The notes: generated by a model from the letters alone, not told the origin. Shown: positions 34,518-44,723, counted from the first letter of the stretch. The stretch: 64,000 nt of DNA from Micromonospora noduli (GCF_003264365.1 NZ_PYAK01000005.1:1-64000); one strand, 5' to 3'. Translations and numbers: made by a program.

Positions 34518-35606
34518 TCAGCGCAGGCCCTCGACGGTCAACGACAGCCAGGACGCCAGGTCGTGCAGCTCCTCGTGCACGGCCCGGGTCACCTCGGGAG
34601 TGAAGGGCACGTCTTCGTGGACGGCGTGCACGGTGAGCGTGCCGCGCCGGCGCTCGGCCGTGGCGTCCACCTTTCCGACCAGCTGATCGCCGTGCAGGAT
34701 CGGCAGCGCGAAGTAGCCCCACCGCCGACTCGCCTTGGGCTTGTACATCTCCAGCACGTACTCGTACTGGAAGAGGTCGGCGAGGCGGACCCGATCGTGC
34801 ACCAGCCGGTCGAACGGCGACAACAGCGCCGTACGCCCGGTGAAGGGCTGACCGAGCGCGGCCGGGTCCACCCGCCACTCCCCCGCGACGCCCTCGATGA
34901 TCGCTGGCTCGCCGGCGTCACCGACCTCGGCCGGCTCGCCGGGCACGACCACCGCCTTCTCCCGAGCGATGCCCAGCGCCCGCAGCCGTCGCTCGTTGCG
35001 AAGTCGGCGCGCCTGCTCCAGCTCGATGACGGGCACATCGGCCGGGTAGACCCGCTCGGCCACGTCCCAGAGCCGCTGTCGGCCCTGGCGGCCGGCGATC
35101 GCGACCTCGCCGCGCAGGACCAGGAACTCCAGCATCTGGGTGACGTTGCGGTTGTTGGTCCAGCCCGACGACGGCCAGGGCACGGCGCTCGTGTCCGGGA
35201 TGTCGCGGGAAAGCAGCGGACCGGAACGGCCGAGCAGGTCGAGGACGTCTCGCCGGAACGAGTCGTTGACGCGCAGCCACTCGCGGTGGCGCTCATGACC
35301 GGGCGACGCCGCCATCGCCGCGAGGAAGAGGCCCAGGTCGTCCATCGGTCGCACCATCGCCTGGTGCTCGAACAGCGTCCGGTCCCGTTCGAGGGCCTCG
35401 CGCATGTGCGCGGGCTGGTACGACGAGCCGAGCCGGCTCCAGCAGACGAGGTCGGCGCTGGGCGCGACGGCGGCGGTCGGGTCGATCTGCACCAGGGTCA
35501 ACTGGCGGACCACTGTCAGCAGGTCGGTCGGACGCGGAGCGGCCAGCAGCTGGGCCCGGATGGCGATCCGCCGCGCCTGGGCCCGATCGAGTCGGTGCAC
35601 ACCCAC
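34518..35606 (-). CDS. winged-helix DNA-binding protein, YcaQ/AlkZ-like (HTH_42)
   Basis: This 362-residue protein has VHRLDRAQARRIAIRAQLL, VRQLTLVQIDPTAAVAPSADLVCWSRLG and WGYFALPILHGDQLVGKVD, all characteristic of the HTH_42 family. Members such as E. coli YcaQ and Streptomyces AlkZ are glycosylases that unhook interstrand crosslinks. A canonical family QxQ or QxD catalytic segment is plausible at TLVQIDPT. The start is uncertain: GTG at 35606 or 35600, neither with a clear ribosome-binding site. It may protect against a DNA-damaging metabolite. Confidence 0.82.
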   Translation of the reverse strand: MGVHRLDRAQARRIAIRAQLLAAPRPTDLLTVVRQLTLVQIDPTAAVAPSADLVCWSRLGSSYQPAHMREALERDRTLFEHQAMVRPMDDLGLFLAAMAASPGHERHREWLRVNDSFRRDVLDLLGRSGPLLSRDIPDTSAVPWPSSGWTNNRNVTQMLEFLVLRGEVAIAGRQGRQRLWDVAERVYPADVPVIELEQARRLRNERRLRALGIAREKAVVVPGEPAEVGDAGEPAIIEGVAGEWRVDPAALGQPFTGRTALLSPFDRLVHDRVRLADLFQYEYVLEMYKPKASRRWGYFALPILHGDQLVGKVDATAERRRGTLTVHAVHEDVPFTPEVTRAVHEELHDLASWLSLTVEGLR

Positions 35607-35676
35607 GTCGGTGAGCCTAACGACGACCACCGACACCGATCGGGCCCAGAGAGTCGAACCCCGCGTCCGCGCGGGC

Positions 35677-36507
35677 TCAGCCGGCCAGCCGTCGGTACCG
35701 GGCGACCGAGAGGGGCAGGAAGACCGCGACCAGGACGAGCGGCCAGAGCACGGCCAGCAACGGGTAGTGCTGCGCCGCCCAGGAGTCGCCGCCCCAACCA
35801 GGGTTGCCGAACAGCTCACGGGTGGCGCCGACGGTCGCCGACAGCGGGTTCCACGCGGCCACCGCCCCGAGCCAGGCAGGCATGGTGGACGGTGCGACGA
35901 ACGCGTTGGAGAGGAAGCCGAGCGGAAACTCCAGGGTCTGCACGGCCACCACGGCGGTCTGCCCACGGGCGACCAACCCGAGGAAGATGCCGACCCAGAT
36001 CAGGGCGAAGCGCAGTAGCAGGATCAGTCCCACCGCCGCCATCGTGGCACCGCCCCCACCGTGTGCCCGCCACCCGATTGCGAGACCGGTCAGCAGCAGG
36101 ACCCCGAGGGTGACCGCCGCGAACAGCATGTCGGCCACCGCCCGGGCTGCCAGCGGCGCCAGCGGTGAGACGGGCATCGATCGGAGCCGGTCGGTCACCC
36201 CGCGCTCCAGGTCCTCGGCAACGGCGACAGTGGTGAGGCTGATGCCGAAGACCATGGTCATCACGAACATGCCGGGCATCAGGAACTCTCGGTAGCTGCC
36301 ACCGCCGGGCACCTGCAAGGCGCCACCGAACAGGTAGGCGAACATCAGCACGATCAGGGTGTTGAAGCCGAGCGAGGCGATCAGCGCGCCAGGATCGCGT
36401 CGCCACCGGGCCAGGCCGCGCCAGATCAGCGTGCCGCTGTCGGCCAGGAGGGCGGGCCGGCCGGGCGTCAGATCCACCGGCGGGGCCGGCATGCTCACCG
36501 CGCTCAT
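35677..36507 (-). CDS. ABC-2 type (DrrB-like) export permease
   Basis: This 276-residue protein has six membrane helices and the DrrB-type segments YREFLMPGMFVMTMVFG and LERGVTDRLRSMPVS. The latter is the EAA-like motif of daunorubicin-type exporters. ATG at 36507 overlaps the ATPase stop (ATGA). It forms a drug or lipid exporter with the DrrA-like protein. Confidence 0.92.
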   Translation of the reverse strand: MSAVSMPAPPVDLTPGRPALLADSGTLIWRGLARWRRDPGALIASLGFNTLIVLMFAYLFGGALQVPGGGSYREFLMPGMFVMTMVFGISLTTVAVAEDLERGVTDRLRSMPVSPLAPLAARAVADMLFAAVTLGVLLLTGLAIGWRAHGGGGATMAAVGLILLLRFALIWVGIFLGLVARGQTAVVAVQTLEFPLGFLSNAFVAPSTMPAWLGAVAAWNPLSATVGATRELFGNPGWGGDSWAAQHYPLLAVLWPLVLVAVFLPLSVARYRRLAG

Positions 36508-37469
36508 GCCGCCACCTCGGCGGTCGCCGCCCGGTGCCCGGTGAGGTGCAGGAACACGTCGTCCAGGGTTGGGCGGCGCAGCGCGACGTCCGCCACCGGG
36601 ACGTTCACGGCGTCGAGCGCCCGCAACACGTCGACGAGCGCACCGGCCTGGTGACCGACCCGGACGCTCACCATCCGCCGGTCCACGTCGACCGTCGGTT
36701 CGTCGTCGGCCGCCCGGCGGATCTGGGTGACCGCGGCGGCAAGGTCGGTCGGCTCCGCGACGACCACCTCGATCCGATCGCCGCCGAGCCGGGTCTTGAG
36801 GTCGTCCGGAGTTCCCTCGGCGATCACCCGGCCGGCCTCGACCACCGAGATCCGGTCGGCGAGTTGGTCGGCCTCGTCCAGTTGCTGGGTGGTGAGCAGC
36901 ACTGTGGCGCCGGTGCGTACCAACTCGCGGACCGACTCCCACACCTCGTTGCGACCGCGCGGATCCAGCCCGGTGGTGGGCTCGTCGAGGAAGAGGACCG
37001 CAGGGGCCAGGATCATGCCGGCCGCCAGGTCGAGCCGTCGGCGCATGCCGCCGGAGTACGTGCTGACCGGCTGCTCGGCGGCGTCGGCGAGACCGAAGCG
37101 TTCCAGCAGCTCGACCGCCCGTTGGTGGGCCCGGCGGCGACCCAGGTGGAACAACCGGCCGAAGAGCACCAGATTCTGCCGGCCGCTCAGCGCCTCGTCG
37201 AGCGCGGGATGCTGCCCCACCAGCCCGATGCGGTAGCGCACCTGGTCGGGTTGGCGGGTCACGTCGAAGCCGGCCACCTCGGCACGACCCTCGTCGAGTC
37301 GGAGCAGGGTGGAGAGGATCCGTACCGAGGTGGTCTTGCCGGCCCCGTTCGGGCCGAGCAGGCCGCACACGGTTCCCCGAGGCACCCGCAGGTCGAACCC
37401 GTCCAGCGCGTACCGGTCCCGATACCGCTTGCGCAGCCCTTGCGCCACTATCGCGTCGGCTCTTGTCAT
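36504..37469 (-). CDS. DrrA-like ABC exporter ATP-binding protein
   Basis: This 321-residue ATPase has Walker A GPNGAGKTTS, signature YSGGMRRRLDLA and Walker B VLFLDEPTTGLDPRGR. The extended C-terminal region (about residues 220-320) ends RRPTLDDVFLHLTGH, the DrrA CREEM-like tail. GGAGGG lies about 8 nt before the ATG. A palindromic site at 37507-37531 lies upstream. The operon probably exports a hydrophobic drug or lipid. Confidence 0.93.
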   Translation of the reverse strand: MTRADAIVAQGLRKRYRDRYALDGFDLRVPRGTVCGLLGPNGAGKTTSVRILSTLLRLDEGRAEVAGFDVTRQPDQVRYRIGLVGQHPALDEALSGRQNLVLFGRLFHLGRRRAHQRAVELLERFGLADAAEQPVSTYSGGMRRRLDLAAGMILAPAVLFLDEPTTGLDPRGRNEVWESVRELVRTGATVLLTTQQLDEADQLADRISVVEAGRVIAEGTPDDLKTRLGGDRIEVVVAEPTDLAAAVTQIRRAADDEPTVDVDRRMVSVRVGHQAGALVDVLRALDAVNVPVADVALRRPTLDDVFLHLTGHRAATAEVAA

Positions 37470-37506
37470 CAGAGCGCTCCCTCCTGAAACTGTCTGCCCG
37501 CACTAC

Positions 37507-37531
37507 CGTACAGCGTACGATAAGGCGTACG
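37507..37531. promoter_or_regulatory. candidate TetR-type operator upstream of the DrrAB operon
   Basis: CGTACAGCGTACG (37507-37519) is a 5+3+5 palindrome. It is followed by a third CGTACG at 37526-37531. The first site matches the 10549-10561 palindrome upstream of the TetR gene at 11 of 13 positions. Confidence 0.45.
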
Positions 37532-37643
37532 AGAAGCTTCATGAAAAGCCGGACCGAGTGGGGGCAGGGTGGCGCCAGCGGCAACCGTCACGCCGACGTC
37601 AGATCACTTCCGGAAGCCGGGCGGCACCGGCGGGGAGCCGCGG

Positions 37644-38906
37644 CTACGCGGGCTCGGCGGTCCCGACCTGGCCCGCGACGCCGACGTTCAACGGGTCGGC
37701 CAGGAGCTTGTCGAACGCCAACTCGGCGGCGCCGATCAGGACGGCGTCGCGGCCGAGCGCCGCCGCGCGCAACCGCAGGTGCTCGCGGGAGGCGGGCAGT
37801 GGCATGGTGTCGAGCCGGTCCCGGACCACGTCCGCGCCGGCGGTGAAGATGTCGCGCAGCGAGCCACCGAACACCACGGCGTCCGGGTTGACCACGTTGA
37901 CCAGGTTCGCCACGCCGAAGCCGAGCCAGTCCGCCACCTGCTCGACCGCCGCGCGGGCGGTCGGGTCGCCGTCCGCCGCCGCGCGCAGCACCTCGGCCAC
38001 CGCCGCGCGGTCGCTCGGGTCACGGCCGGCGTGCCGCAACAGCGCGGCTTCGGAGATCTCGGTTTCCCAGCAACCGCGTGACCCGCAGCCGCAGGGCAGG
38101 CCGTTGGGGTTGACGACCATGTGACCGACCTTGCCGCTGTGACCCCGGTGGCCGATCACCAGTCGGCCACCGACGATGATGCCGGCGCTGATCCCCAGGT
38201 CGCCGTGCAGGTAGATGACGTCGTCGATGCCGACCGCGACGCCCCGGACATGCTCGGCCAGGCCGGCGATGTCGGCCAGGTCACCGGCCACGAAACCGGG
38301 GCCGGAGCTGAACTCCGCCTCCAGCGCGGCGCCGAGCGTCTCGTCGATGCTGGCGATCCGGAGCCTGCCGTCCGGGTCGCGGGTGGTGTCGGTTACCGCG
38401 GCGGCGCCGCCGACCAGCAGCGCGTCGCCGGCCACCGACCGTTCCATGTCGCGGACCAGGTCGGCGAGGGGCCCGACGGCTTCGATCGCCGACATGCCAC
38501 TGGGTCGGGGGATCTCCCGTAGATCGAGGATCTGCCCGCCGAGGCCGACCCGGGCGGCACGCAGCCGGTCCGCGTCGATGCTCAACGCGTGGGCGTAGAC
38601 CCGGTCGGAGCGAGGGCTGACGACCAGCGAGGGGCGGCCGGCGCGGCGGGCGGTGGTCGGAGCCTCCTCGGTGACCAGGCCGCTGGCGACCAGGTCGGCC
38701 GCGAGGGCGCCGATGGTGCTTCGGTTGAGGCCGAGCCGGCTGGTCAGCTCGGCGCGGGACGTCGGTCCGTGCAGGTGGACGTAGCGCAGCACAGCGCCGA
38801 GGTTCTGCCGCCGGATCTCCTCCTGGCTGGCGCCGGGAACCGACGGCAGCGGGGACTCGGCGTTGCGGCCGACGCCGGCTGGCCTGGCCCGTACTGGTAT
38901 CGCCAC
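37644..38906 (-). CDS. ROK-family transcriptional regulator of sugar uptake
   Basis: This 420-residue protein has an N-terminal winged HTH (about residues 28-85; LRYVHLHGPTSRAELTSRLGLNRSTIGALAADLV). A ROK kinase-like domain follows with the zinc motif CGCGSRGCWE near residue 270 and HRGHSGKVGHM. It is the last gene after the sugar ABC operon on the same strand, separated by a hairpin, and is probably its repressor. Sugar binding rather than kinase activity is expected. Confidence 0.93.
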   Translation of the reverse strand: MAIPVRARPAGVGRNAESPLPSVPGASQEEIRRQNLGAVLRYVHLHGPTSRAELTSRLGLNRSTIGALAADLVASGLVTEEAPTTARRAGRPSLVVSPRSDRVYAHALSIDADRLRAARVGLGGQILDLREIPRPSGMSAIEAVGPLADLVRDMERSVAGDALLVGGAAAVTDTTRDPDGRLRIASIDETLGAALEAEFSSGPGFVAGDLADIAGLAEHVRGVAVGIDDVIYLHGDLGISAGIIVGGRLVIGHRGHSGKVGHMVVNPNGLPCGCGSRGCWETEISEAALLRHAGRDPSDRAAVAEVLRAAADGDPTARAAVEQVADWLGFGVANLVNVVNPDAVVFGGSLRDIFTAGADVVRDRLDTMPLPASREHLRLRAAALGRDAVLIGAAELAFDKLLADPLNVGVAGQVGTAEPA

Positions 38907-38959
38907 GGTCAGACCTCCTTCCGGGTCGAGGCCGGTTGGTGCGGGGGTGCAGGGACGAC

Positions 38960-38993
38960 GATGGGTCCCGGTAGAGGAGACCCGGGACCCATC
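38960..38993 (-). terminator. hairpin between the sugar-binding-protein gene and the ROK gene
   Basis: Twelve-bp arms (38960-38971, 38982-38993) have a 10-nt loop. It lies 25 bp after the binding-protein stop, on its transcript. It may terminate the operon or stabilise the upstream mRNA, lowering ROK expression. Confidence 0.75.
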
Positions 38994-39018
38994 GGCGTTA
39001 CTACCTACCGTGCGGTGA

Positions 39019-40122
39019 TTACTTGGTGAGCGGCGCGAGCTTCGGGTCGTTGGCGTACGCCTCAGCCGCGTTCGCCTTGGTGACGGCGACCGGCGGGAGC
39101 AGGTACGTGTCGACGACCTTGCTGCCGTTGTTGTAGGACTTGGTGTCGTTCACCTGCGGCTTGTCGCCGGCCTGGAGAGCCTTGACCATGTTGATGGTCT
39201 CCTTCACCAGGTTGCGGGTGTCCTTGTTGATCGTCATGTACTGCTCGCCCTTGACGATCGACTTGACCGACTCAACCTCGGAGTCCTGACCGGTGACGAC
39301 CGGGGTCGGCTTGCCAGCACCCTTGACCGAGGTCAGGATGGCGCGGGCCAGCGTGTCGTTCGGGGAGAGGACGCCGTCCAGCTCCTTGTTGCCGTAGGTC
39401 GAGGTCAGCAGCTGGTCCATGCGGGCCTGCGCACCCTCGGCCTTCCAGCCCTGGATGGCGGTCTGCTTGACGTCCTTCTGACCCGAGGCGACAACCACGT
39501 TGCCCTTGTCGATCTCCGGCTTGAGCACGTCCATCGCGCCGTTGAAGAAGACACCGGCGTTGTTGTCGTCCGGCGAGCCGGAGAACAGCTCGATGTTGTA
39601 CGGGCCGTTCGGCTTCTTGGCCTTCATGCCGTCCAGCAGGGCCTGGCCCTGGAGCTGGCCGACCTTGAAGTTGTCGAAGGCGACGTAGTAGTCGAGGTCC
39701 GGGGTGTTCGTGATGAGCCGGTCGTAGGCGATGACCTTCACGCCGGCCGTGTGGGCCGCCGCGACCTGGGTCGACAGCTGCGCGGCGTCGGTCGCGCCGA
39801 TGACGATGACCTTGGCGCCCTTGGTGACCATCGCGGTGATCTGAGCCTGCTGGTCGGCGACAGTGGTCGACGCGCCGGCGTACTGCACGTCACCCTGGAA
39901 GCCGGCCTCCTTGAGGCCGTTGCTGAACAGGTCACCGGCGAGGACCCAGTTCTCCGAGGTCTTGGCCGGCAGGGCCACGCCGATCAGCGAGTTCGCCGGG
40001 AAGCCCTTGGCGGCCTCGCCGCCGGAGCCGCTGTCGCCGTCGCGGCCGGAACCGCAGCCGGCGAGGGCCAGCATGGCGGCGGCGCTGATGGCCACCACCG
40101 ACGTGCCGAAGAATTTACGCAT
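39019..40122 (-). CDS. sugar ABC transporter substrate-binding lipoprotein (ChvE/XylF-like)
   Basis: This 367-residue protein has a lipobox MLALAGCGSG with the modified Cys at residue 23. A periplasmic-binding fold type I body follows (GVALPAKTSENWVLAGDLF, YDRLITNTPDLDYYVAFDNFKVGQLQGQALL, LSPNDTLARAILTSV, VVTGQDSEVESVKSI). This is the ChvE-like group, which binds aldoses such as xylose, glucose, galactose or arabinose. It is third in the operon after the ATPase and permease genes. The precise sugar is not readable. Confidence 0.93.
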   Translation of the reverse strand: MRKFFGTSVVAISAAAMLALAGCGSGRDGDSGSGGEAAKGFPANSLIGVALPAKTSENWVLAGDLFSNGLKEAGFQGDVQYAGASTTVADQQAQITAMVTKGAKVIVIGATDAAQLSTQVAAAHTAGVKVIAYDRLITNTPDLDYYVAFDNFKVGQLQGQALLDGMKAKKPNGPYNIELFSGSPDDNNAGVFFNGAMDVLKPEIDKGNVVVASGQKDVKQTAIQGWKAEGAQARMDQLLTSTYGNKELDGVLSPNDTLARAILTSVKGAGKPTPVVTGQDSEVESVKSIVKGEQYMTINKDTRNLVKETINMVKALQAGDKPQVNDTKSYNNGSKVVDTYLLPPVAVTKANAAEAYANDPKLAPLTK

Positions 40123-40174
40123 GGTGAGGACTTGCCTTTCTAGATGGTGAGGCGGGTAGAGAGGTCGGTGGCCG

Positions 40175-41464
40175 TCAGCCGGACACCGCTGCCTTGGCGG
40201 GCTCGCGCTCCGCGTCCGGCGGTGAGGCGGAGTCCTCGCGGCGGAAGGGCCGCATCAGGCTCCCGATGATGGAGAAGCGCCCCTGGCTCTTGTTGTAGAC
40301 GTCGATCGCGACGGCCAGCAACAGGACCAGACCCTTGATGATCTGGACGCGGTCGGTGCCGACACCCATGAGCTGGAGGCCGTTGTTGAGCACGGCCATG
40401 ACGAGACCACCGACGATGGATCCGCTGATGGTGCCGATACCGCCGGCGACGGCCGCGCCACCGATGAAGACCGCGGCGATGGCGTCCAGCTCCCAGCCGT
40501 TGCCGTCCTGCGGTCCGGAGGCCGCGGAACGGGCCACGAAGATCATGCCGGCCAGCGCGGCCAGGACGGACATGTTCATCATGACGAAGAAGTTGACCCG
40601 CTTGAGCTTCACACCGGACAGCTCGGCCGCCCGGGAGTTGCCGCCCACCGCGTAGATGTGCCGGCCACCGGCCGTGTTGCGGGTGTAGAAGGAGTACGCG
40701 ATGACCAGGACCAGCAGGATGATGCCGGAGATCGGGAAGCTGGTGCCGACGCGACCGCTGGCGAAGCGCAGCGCCGCGAAGGCGATCACGCCGACCATGA
40801 TGGCCATCCGCAGGATGGAGATCCACATGGGCGCCGGGTCGGCGTCCATCGCCCGTCGGGTCTTGCGGGCCTGGATCTCGCGCCACACCACAGCCAACGC
40901 CGCGGCCAGGCCGAGCAGCAGCGTGGCGTTGTTGTAGCCGGTGTTCGGACCGAACTCGGGCAGGAAGCCGGAGCCGATCTCCCGGAAGCCCTCCGGCACC
41001 GGGACGGTGCTCGCGTTACCGATGAACTGGTTGCCGCCCCGGAAGAGCAGCATGCCCGCCAGGGTGACGATGAACGCCGGCACCCCGATGTAGGCCACCC
41101 AGAAGCCCTGCCAGGCGCCGATCACCGCGCCGATGGCGAGGCCGAACACGATGGCAGCGGGCCAGGGCAGGTCCCACTCGGTCATCGACTTGGCGACCAG
41201 GATGCCGGCGAAGGCGGCGACCGAGCCGACCGAGAGGTCGATGTGCCCGGCCACGATCACCATGAGCATGCCGATGGCCAGAATCAGAATGTACGAGTTC
41301 TGCTGGAACAGCGCGATCAGGTTGTCCGACCGCAGGGTGAGGCCGTCGGTCAGGATCTGGAACAGGACGACGATCGCCACCAGAGTGAAGATCATTCCGA
41401 ACTGGCGAGCGTTGGAGGTGGTGCCTCCGAACAGGTTCTTCTGAAGGTCCTTCAATCGGCTCAT
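40175..41464 (-). CDS. sugar ABC transporter permease (MmsB/XylH/GguB-like)
   Basis: This 429-residue permease has about ten or more helices. The N-terminal [23 protein letters not shown] and the EAA-like [26 protein letters not shown] loop match GguB/MmsB proteins. Start ATG at 41464 overlaps the ATPase stop (ATGA). The C-terminal tail is hydrophilic and rich in Glu/Arg. Confidence 0.94.
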   Translation of the reverse strand: MSRLKDLQKNLFGGTTSNARQFGMIFTLVAIVVLFQILTDGLTLRSDNLIALFQQNSYILILAIGMLMVIVAGHIDLSVGSVAAFAGILVAKSMTEWDLPWPAAIVFGLAIGAVIGAWQGFWVAYIGVPAFIVTLAGMLLFRGGNQFIGNASTVPVPEGFREIGSGFLPEFGPNTGYNNATLLLGLAAALAVVWREIQARKTRRAMDADPAPMWISILRMAIMVGVIAFAALRFASGRVGTSFPISGIILLVLVIAYSFYTRNTAGGRHIYAVGGNSRAAELSGVKLKRVNFFVMMNMSVLAALAGMIFVARSAASGPQDGNGWELDAIAAVFIGGAAVAGGIGTISGSIVGGLVMAVLNNGLQLMGVGTDRVQIIKGLVLLLAVAIDVYNKSQGRFSIIGSLMRPFRREDSASPPDAEREPAKAAVSG

Positions 41465-43008
41465 CGTGTGGCCATCTTCTTCGTCGAGGTCATCTGCTTC
41501 ATGAGGGTTTCCGGGGTGGCGTCCGCCCGGGCGATCTCGCCCGTGATGGCGCCTTCGAACACGGTGTAGATGCGGTCGCAGAGCCCGATCAGCTCAGGCA
41601 GCTCCGAGGAGATGACGATGACGCCCTTCCCCTGGTCGGCGAGCCGCTGGATGATGCCGTAGATCTCGTACTTGGCACCCACGTCGATGCCGCGGGTCGG
41701 CTCGTCGAGGATCAGCAGGTCCGGGTCGGTGAACATCCACTTGGCCAGGACGACCTTCTGCTGATTGCCGCCGGAGAGCTTGGAGACGCTCTCGTCGACC
41801 GTCGGGGCCTTGGTCCGCAGCTCCTTGCGGTACGCCTCAGCCGCCTGGTACTCCTCGACCTCGTTCAGGACGCCGTGGTGCGAGATCTTGGACAGCTTGG
41901 CGGCCACCGTCGACGTCTTGATGTCGTCGAGCAGGTTGAGGCCGATCGCCTTGCGGTCCTCGCTGACGTACGCGAGCCCGTTGTCGATGGCATCCGCCAC
42001 CGACTTCAGGACGATCTCCTTGCCGTCCTTGATGATCGTGCCCGACTCGTACACCCCGTAGGAGCGGCCGAAGACACTCATCGCGAGTTCCGTGCGGCCC
42101 GCGCCCATGAGACCGGCGAAGCCGACGATCTCGCCGCGGCGCACCACGAAGCTCTCGTTCTTGCAGACCTGCCGCTCGGCGGAGATCGGGTGCCGGACGT
42201 TCCAGTCGCGGACCTCGAAGAAGACCTCACCGATCTTCGGCGTGTGGTCCGGGAACCGGCTGCTCAGCTCGCGGCCGACCATGCCCCGCACGATCCGGTC
42301 CTCGTCGACCCCGTCCGCCTTGACGTCGAGGGTCTCCACGGTCCGGCCGTCGCGCAGGATGGTGATCTGGTCGGCGATCGCCTCGATCTCGTTCAGCTTG
42401 TGCGAGATCATGATCGAGGTGATGCCGCGGGAGCGGAACCCGCGCAGCAGGTCCAGCAGGTGCTTGGAGTCGGCCTCGTTCAGCGCCGCGGTGGGCTCGT
42501 CGAGGATCAGCAGCTTCACGTCCTTGGCGAACGCCTTGGCGATCTCCACGAGCTGCTGCTTGCCGACCCCGATGTCCTTGATCAGGGTGTCCGGGTCCTC
42601 TTCCAGACCGACCCGTGCCATCAGGTCCAGCGCCATCCGGTTCGCGGCCTTCCAGTCGATCGCGCCCCGCTTGCGCGGTTCGTTGCCGAGGAAGATGTTC
42701 TCGGCGATCGACATCCCTGGAATGAGCGCGAGCTCCTGGTGGATGATCACGATTCCGGCGTTCTCACTGGCCCGGATGTCGGAGAACTTGCTCTCCGACC
42801 CCTGGTAGATGATCTTGCCGTCGTAGGTGCCGTGGGGGTACACCCCGCTGAGCACCTTCATCAGGGTGGACTTGCCCGCGCCGTTCTCGCCGCAAATGGC
42901 ATGGATCTCGCCGGCGCGAACCACCAGGTTGACGTCGGAGAGGGCCTTGACTCCGGGAAACTCCTTGGTGATGGAGCGCATCTCAAGGAGGATGGGCACG
43001 TCGCTCAT
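41461..43008 (-). CDS. sugar ABC transporter ATP-binding protein with two ATPase domains (MmsA/XylG/GguA-like)
   Basis: This 515-residue tandem ATPase has a first Walker [10 protein letters not shown] near residue 40 and signature [15 protein letters not shown]. The second half has the usual degenerate Walker A ([13 protein letters not shown]), signature [15 protein letters not shown] and [17 protein letters not shown] at 43008 follows GAGGTGG. GTG at 43020 is an alternative. It is the first gene of the operon. Confidence 0.94.
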   Translation of the reverse strand: MSDVPILLEMRSITKEFPGVKALSDVNLVVRAGEIHAICGENGAGKSTLMKVLSGVYPHGTYDGKIIYQGSESKFSDIRASENAGIVIIHQELALIPGMSIAENIFLGNEPRKRGAIDWKAANRMALDLMARVGLEEDPDTLIKDIGVGKQQLVEIAKAFAKDVKLLILDEPTAALNEADSKHLLDLLRGFRSRGITSIMISHKLNEIEAIADQITILRDGRTVETLDVKADGVDEDRIVRGMVGRELSSRFPDHTPKIGEVFFEVRDWNVRHPISAERQVCKNESFVVRRGEIVGFAGLMGAGRTELAMSVFGRSYGVYESGTIIKDGKEIVLKSVADAIDNGLAYVSEDRKAIGLNLLDDIKTSTVAAKLSKISHHGVLNEVEEYQAAEAYRKELRTKAPTVDESVSKLSGGNQQKVVLAKWMFTDPDLLILDEPTRGIDVGAKYEIYGIIQRLADQGKGVIVISSELPELIGLCDRIYTVFEGAITGEIARADATPETLMKQMTSTKKMATR

Positions 43009-43544
43009 CGCTCGTACCACCTCGCCAACGTCATCGGTTGCCTCCGGAAGGTTGAACCTTCACTTGGTTTTGTTGTTGACGGCAACGTATTGCGGCCGGA
43101 GGGCCATCCGCAAGGCGAGGGACTGTTGAAAAAGTAACAATCCGGTAATATAGATGTCGCACAGTGTTCGCCCGCCACAGCGGCAACGACAGCCCCTCCC
43201 GGTACCCCAGGCCTGACCGCAGCACCCACGCCTACCTGCGACAACGCGCCAATCGACCCCGGCCGTTCCCGCAGCTTTCCCACCAGGAAAGATGCCTCAG
43301 GGACGGTGCATCCGGTAACGCAGCGCACACGTCACGCCATCGAATGATGGGAATCGGGCACCAGCTCAGCGCCGCATGCGAGGCGCAGCGCAGGCCTCTG
43401 GCGGCTTGATGTGACCCACGCCTCTACCGACCGCACGCATCGATGGTCACCATCCTGCACTGGACGACGGGCCAGAGCCCTGACGTCCCTTATGCGCAGT
43501 TCGTGACACCACACCGCGACCCGCAGGCCGGAGGCGTCGGCCGG
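43009..43544. other. 536-bp intergenic region carrying the sugar operon promoter
   Basis: The part next to the operon (about 43060-43160) is AT-rich for this genome and includes TATATT read on the minus strand (43147-43152). The perfect palindrome AAGGTTGAACCTT (43048-43060) lies 40 bp before the operon start codon. The rest has no supported gene. Confidence 0.5.
43048..43060. promoter_or_regulatory. candidate ROK/sugar-operon operator AAGGTTGAACCTT
   Basis: This is a perfect 6+1+6 palindrome between the likely promoter and the first gene of the sugar ABC operon. That is the place expected for a repressor such as the ROK protein at the operon's end. The link is inferred from position only. 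Confidence 0.4.
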
Positions 43545-44723
43545 TCAGCTCGGGTGCAGCACCGCCTTGATCACCCCGTGCTCCCGCCGGTCGAAGTGGC
43601 GATACAGCTCGGGGGCGTCGGCCAGGGTGCCGTGGTGGGTGACGATCACGCTGGGCCGCGCCCGGCCCGCGACGACCAGGTCCCGCAGCAGGACGGTGTA
43701 GCGGCGGTCGTGGGTGCGACCGAACCGGACCGCCACGCCCTTGCTGAACAACGCTCCCCACGGTGCGACCAGGTTCTCGTGGCCGTCCGCGCCCGGACCG
43801 GGGTGGGGATCCCGGTCCGGGTACACCCCGGCGACCGCGATCGCGCCGGCGGCGTTGACCAGCCGGGCCGCGTCGGCAATGACCTGGTTCGGACGCTCCC
43901 GGTCGGGGTGCTCCCGGTCGCGGGCCTGGAACCCGACCGCGTCGATGACCTTGTCGACCCCGCCCAGTTTCTCCTCGCCGAGCGGCAACCCTCCCCGGGC
44001 CCGGTCGGCCCGGATCTGCTCGACCGGATCGCCCCGGCGGAAGTCGATCGGCACGGCGCCGATCTCGCCGGCCTTGTCGAGTCGGGCGTCGACCCCGTCA
44101 ACGGAGTACACGACCCGAGCGCCTCGGAGCAGCGCCGCATAGGCGCCCAGCAGGCCGATGGTGCCGGCGCCGAACACCGCCACGGTGTCACCGGGCCCGA
44201 CCTCGGCGAGGGTGGTGGCGGCGTGCCACCCGGTGACGAACGCGTCGGCCAGCAGCACGAAGTCGTCCTCGTACGCGTCCCCCGGCTCGCCGGGCAGGGG
44301 TACGCAGTTGGCGTCGGCCCACGGCACCCGCAGCAGGTCGGCCTGCGCTCCCCGGTACGGACCCATCCCGGCGTACCCGTACGCCGCGCCCGGCCCCTCG
44401 GCCCGGGCCCGCAGGCAGGCCGCCGAGAGCCCGCGGGCACACATCACACACGTCCCGCAGAACAGGTGCGTGGGGATCACCACCCGGGCCCCCGCCCGGA
44501 TGGTCTGCACCGCGGCGCCCACCTCCTGCACCACACCCAACGGTTCGTGCCCGAGCACCAGGCCGGGCTCGGCGCTGGTGCGCCCGTCGTACATGTGCAG
44601 GTCGGTGCCGCACAGGGCGGTGGAGGTGATCCGCACGAGCGCGTCGGTCTCCGCCTCCAGCGTCGCGTCGGGCACCTCCCGCACCGCGACCGTCCGGACG
44701 TCGGTGTAGACGACGGCTCTCAT
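43545..44723 (-). CDS. zinc-dependent alcohol dehydrogenase (formaldehyde-dehydrogenase-like MDR)
   Basis: This 392-residue MDR protein has catalytic zinc residues in TALCGTDLHMYDG and GHEPLGVV. The structural zinc cluster is CGTCVMCARGLSAAC and the cofactor loop is VFGAGTIGLLGAYA. The insertions (AYGYAGMGPYRGAQAD, DRDPHPGPGADGHE) match glutathione-independent formaldehyde dehydrogenase-like enzymes. AGGAG precedes ATG at 44723. It diverges from the TetR gene, with a palindromic operator between them. Confidence 0.92.
   Translation of the reverse strand: MRAVVYTDVRTVAVREVPDATLEAETDALVRITSTALCGTDLHMYDGRTSAEPGLVLGHEPLGVVQEVGAAVQTIRAGARVVIPTHLFCGTCVMCARGLSAACLRARAEGPGAAYGYAGMGPYRGAQADLLRVPWADANCVPLPGEPGDAYEDDFVLLADAFVTGWHAATTLAEVGPGDTVAVFGAGTIGLLGAYAALLRGARVVYSVDGVDARLDKAGEIGAVPIDFRRGDPVEQIRADRARGGLPLGEEKLGGVDKVIDAVGFQARDREHPDRERPNQVIADAARLVNAAGAIAVAGVYPDRDPHPGPGADGHENLVAPWGALFSKGVAVRFGRTHDRRYTVLLRDLVVAGRARPSVIVTHHGTLADAPELYRHFDRREHGVIKAVLHPS

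Noticed and set aside
37470..37643. Small gene in the DrrAB/ROK spacer
   Set aside because: Short frames only, and the region is better explained as promoter plus operator sites.
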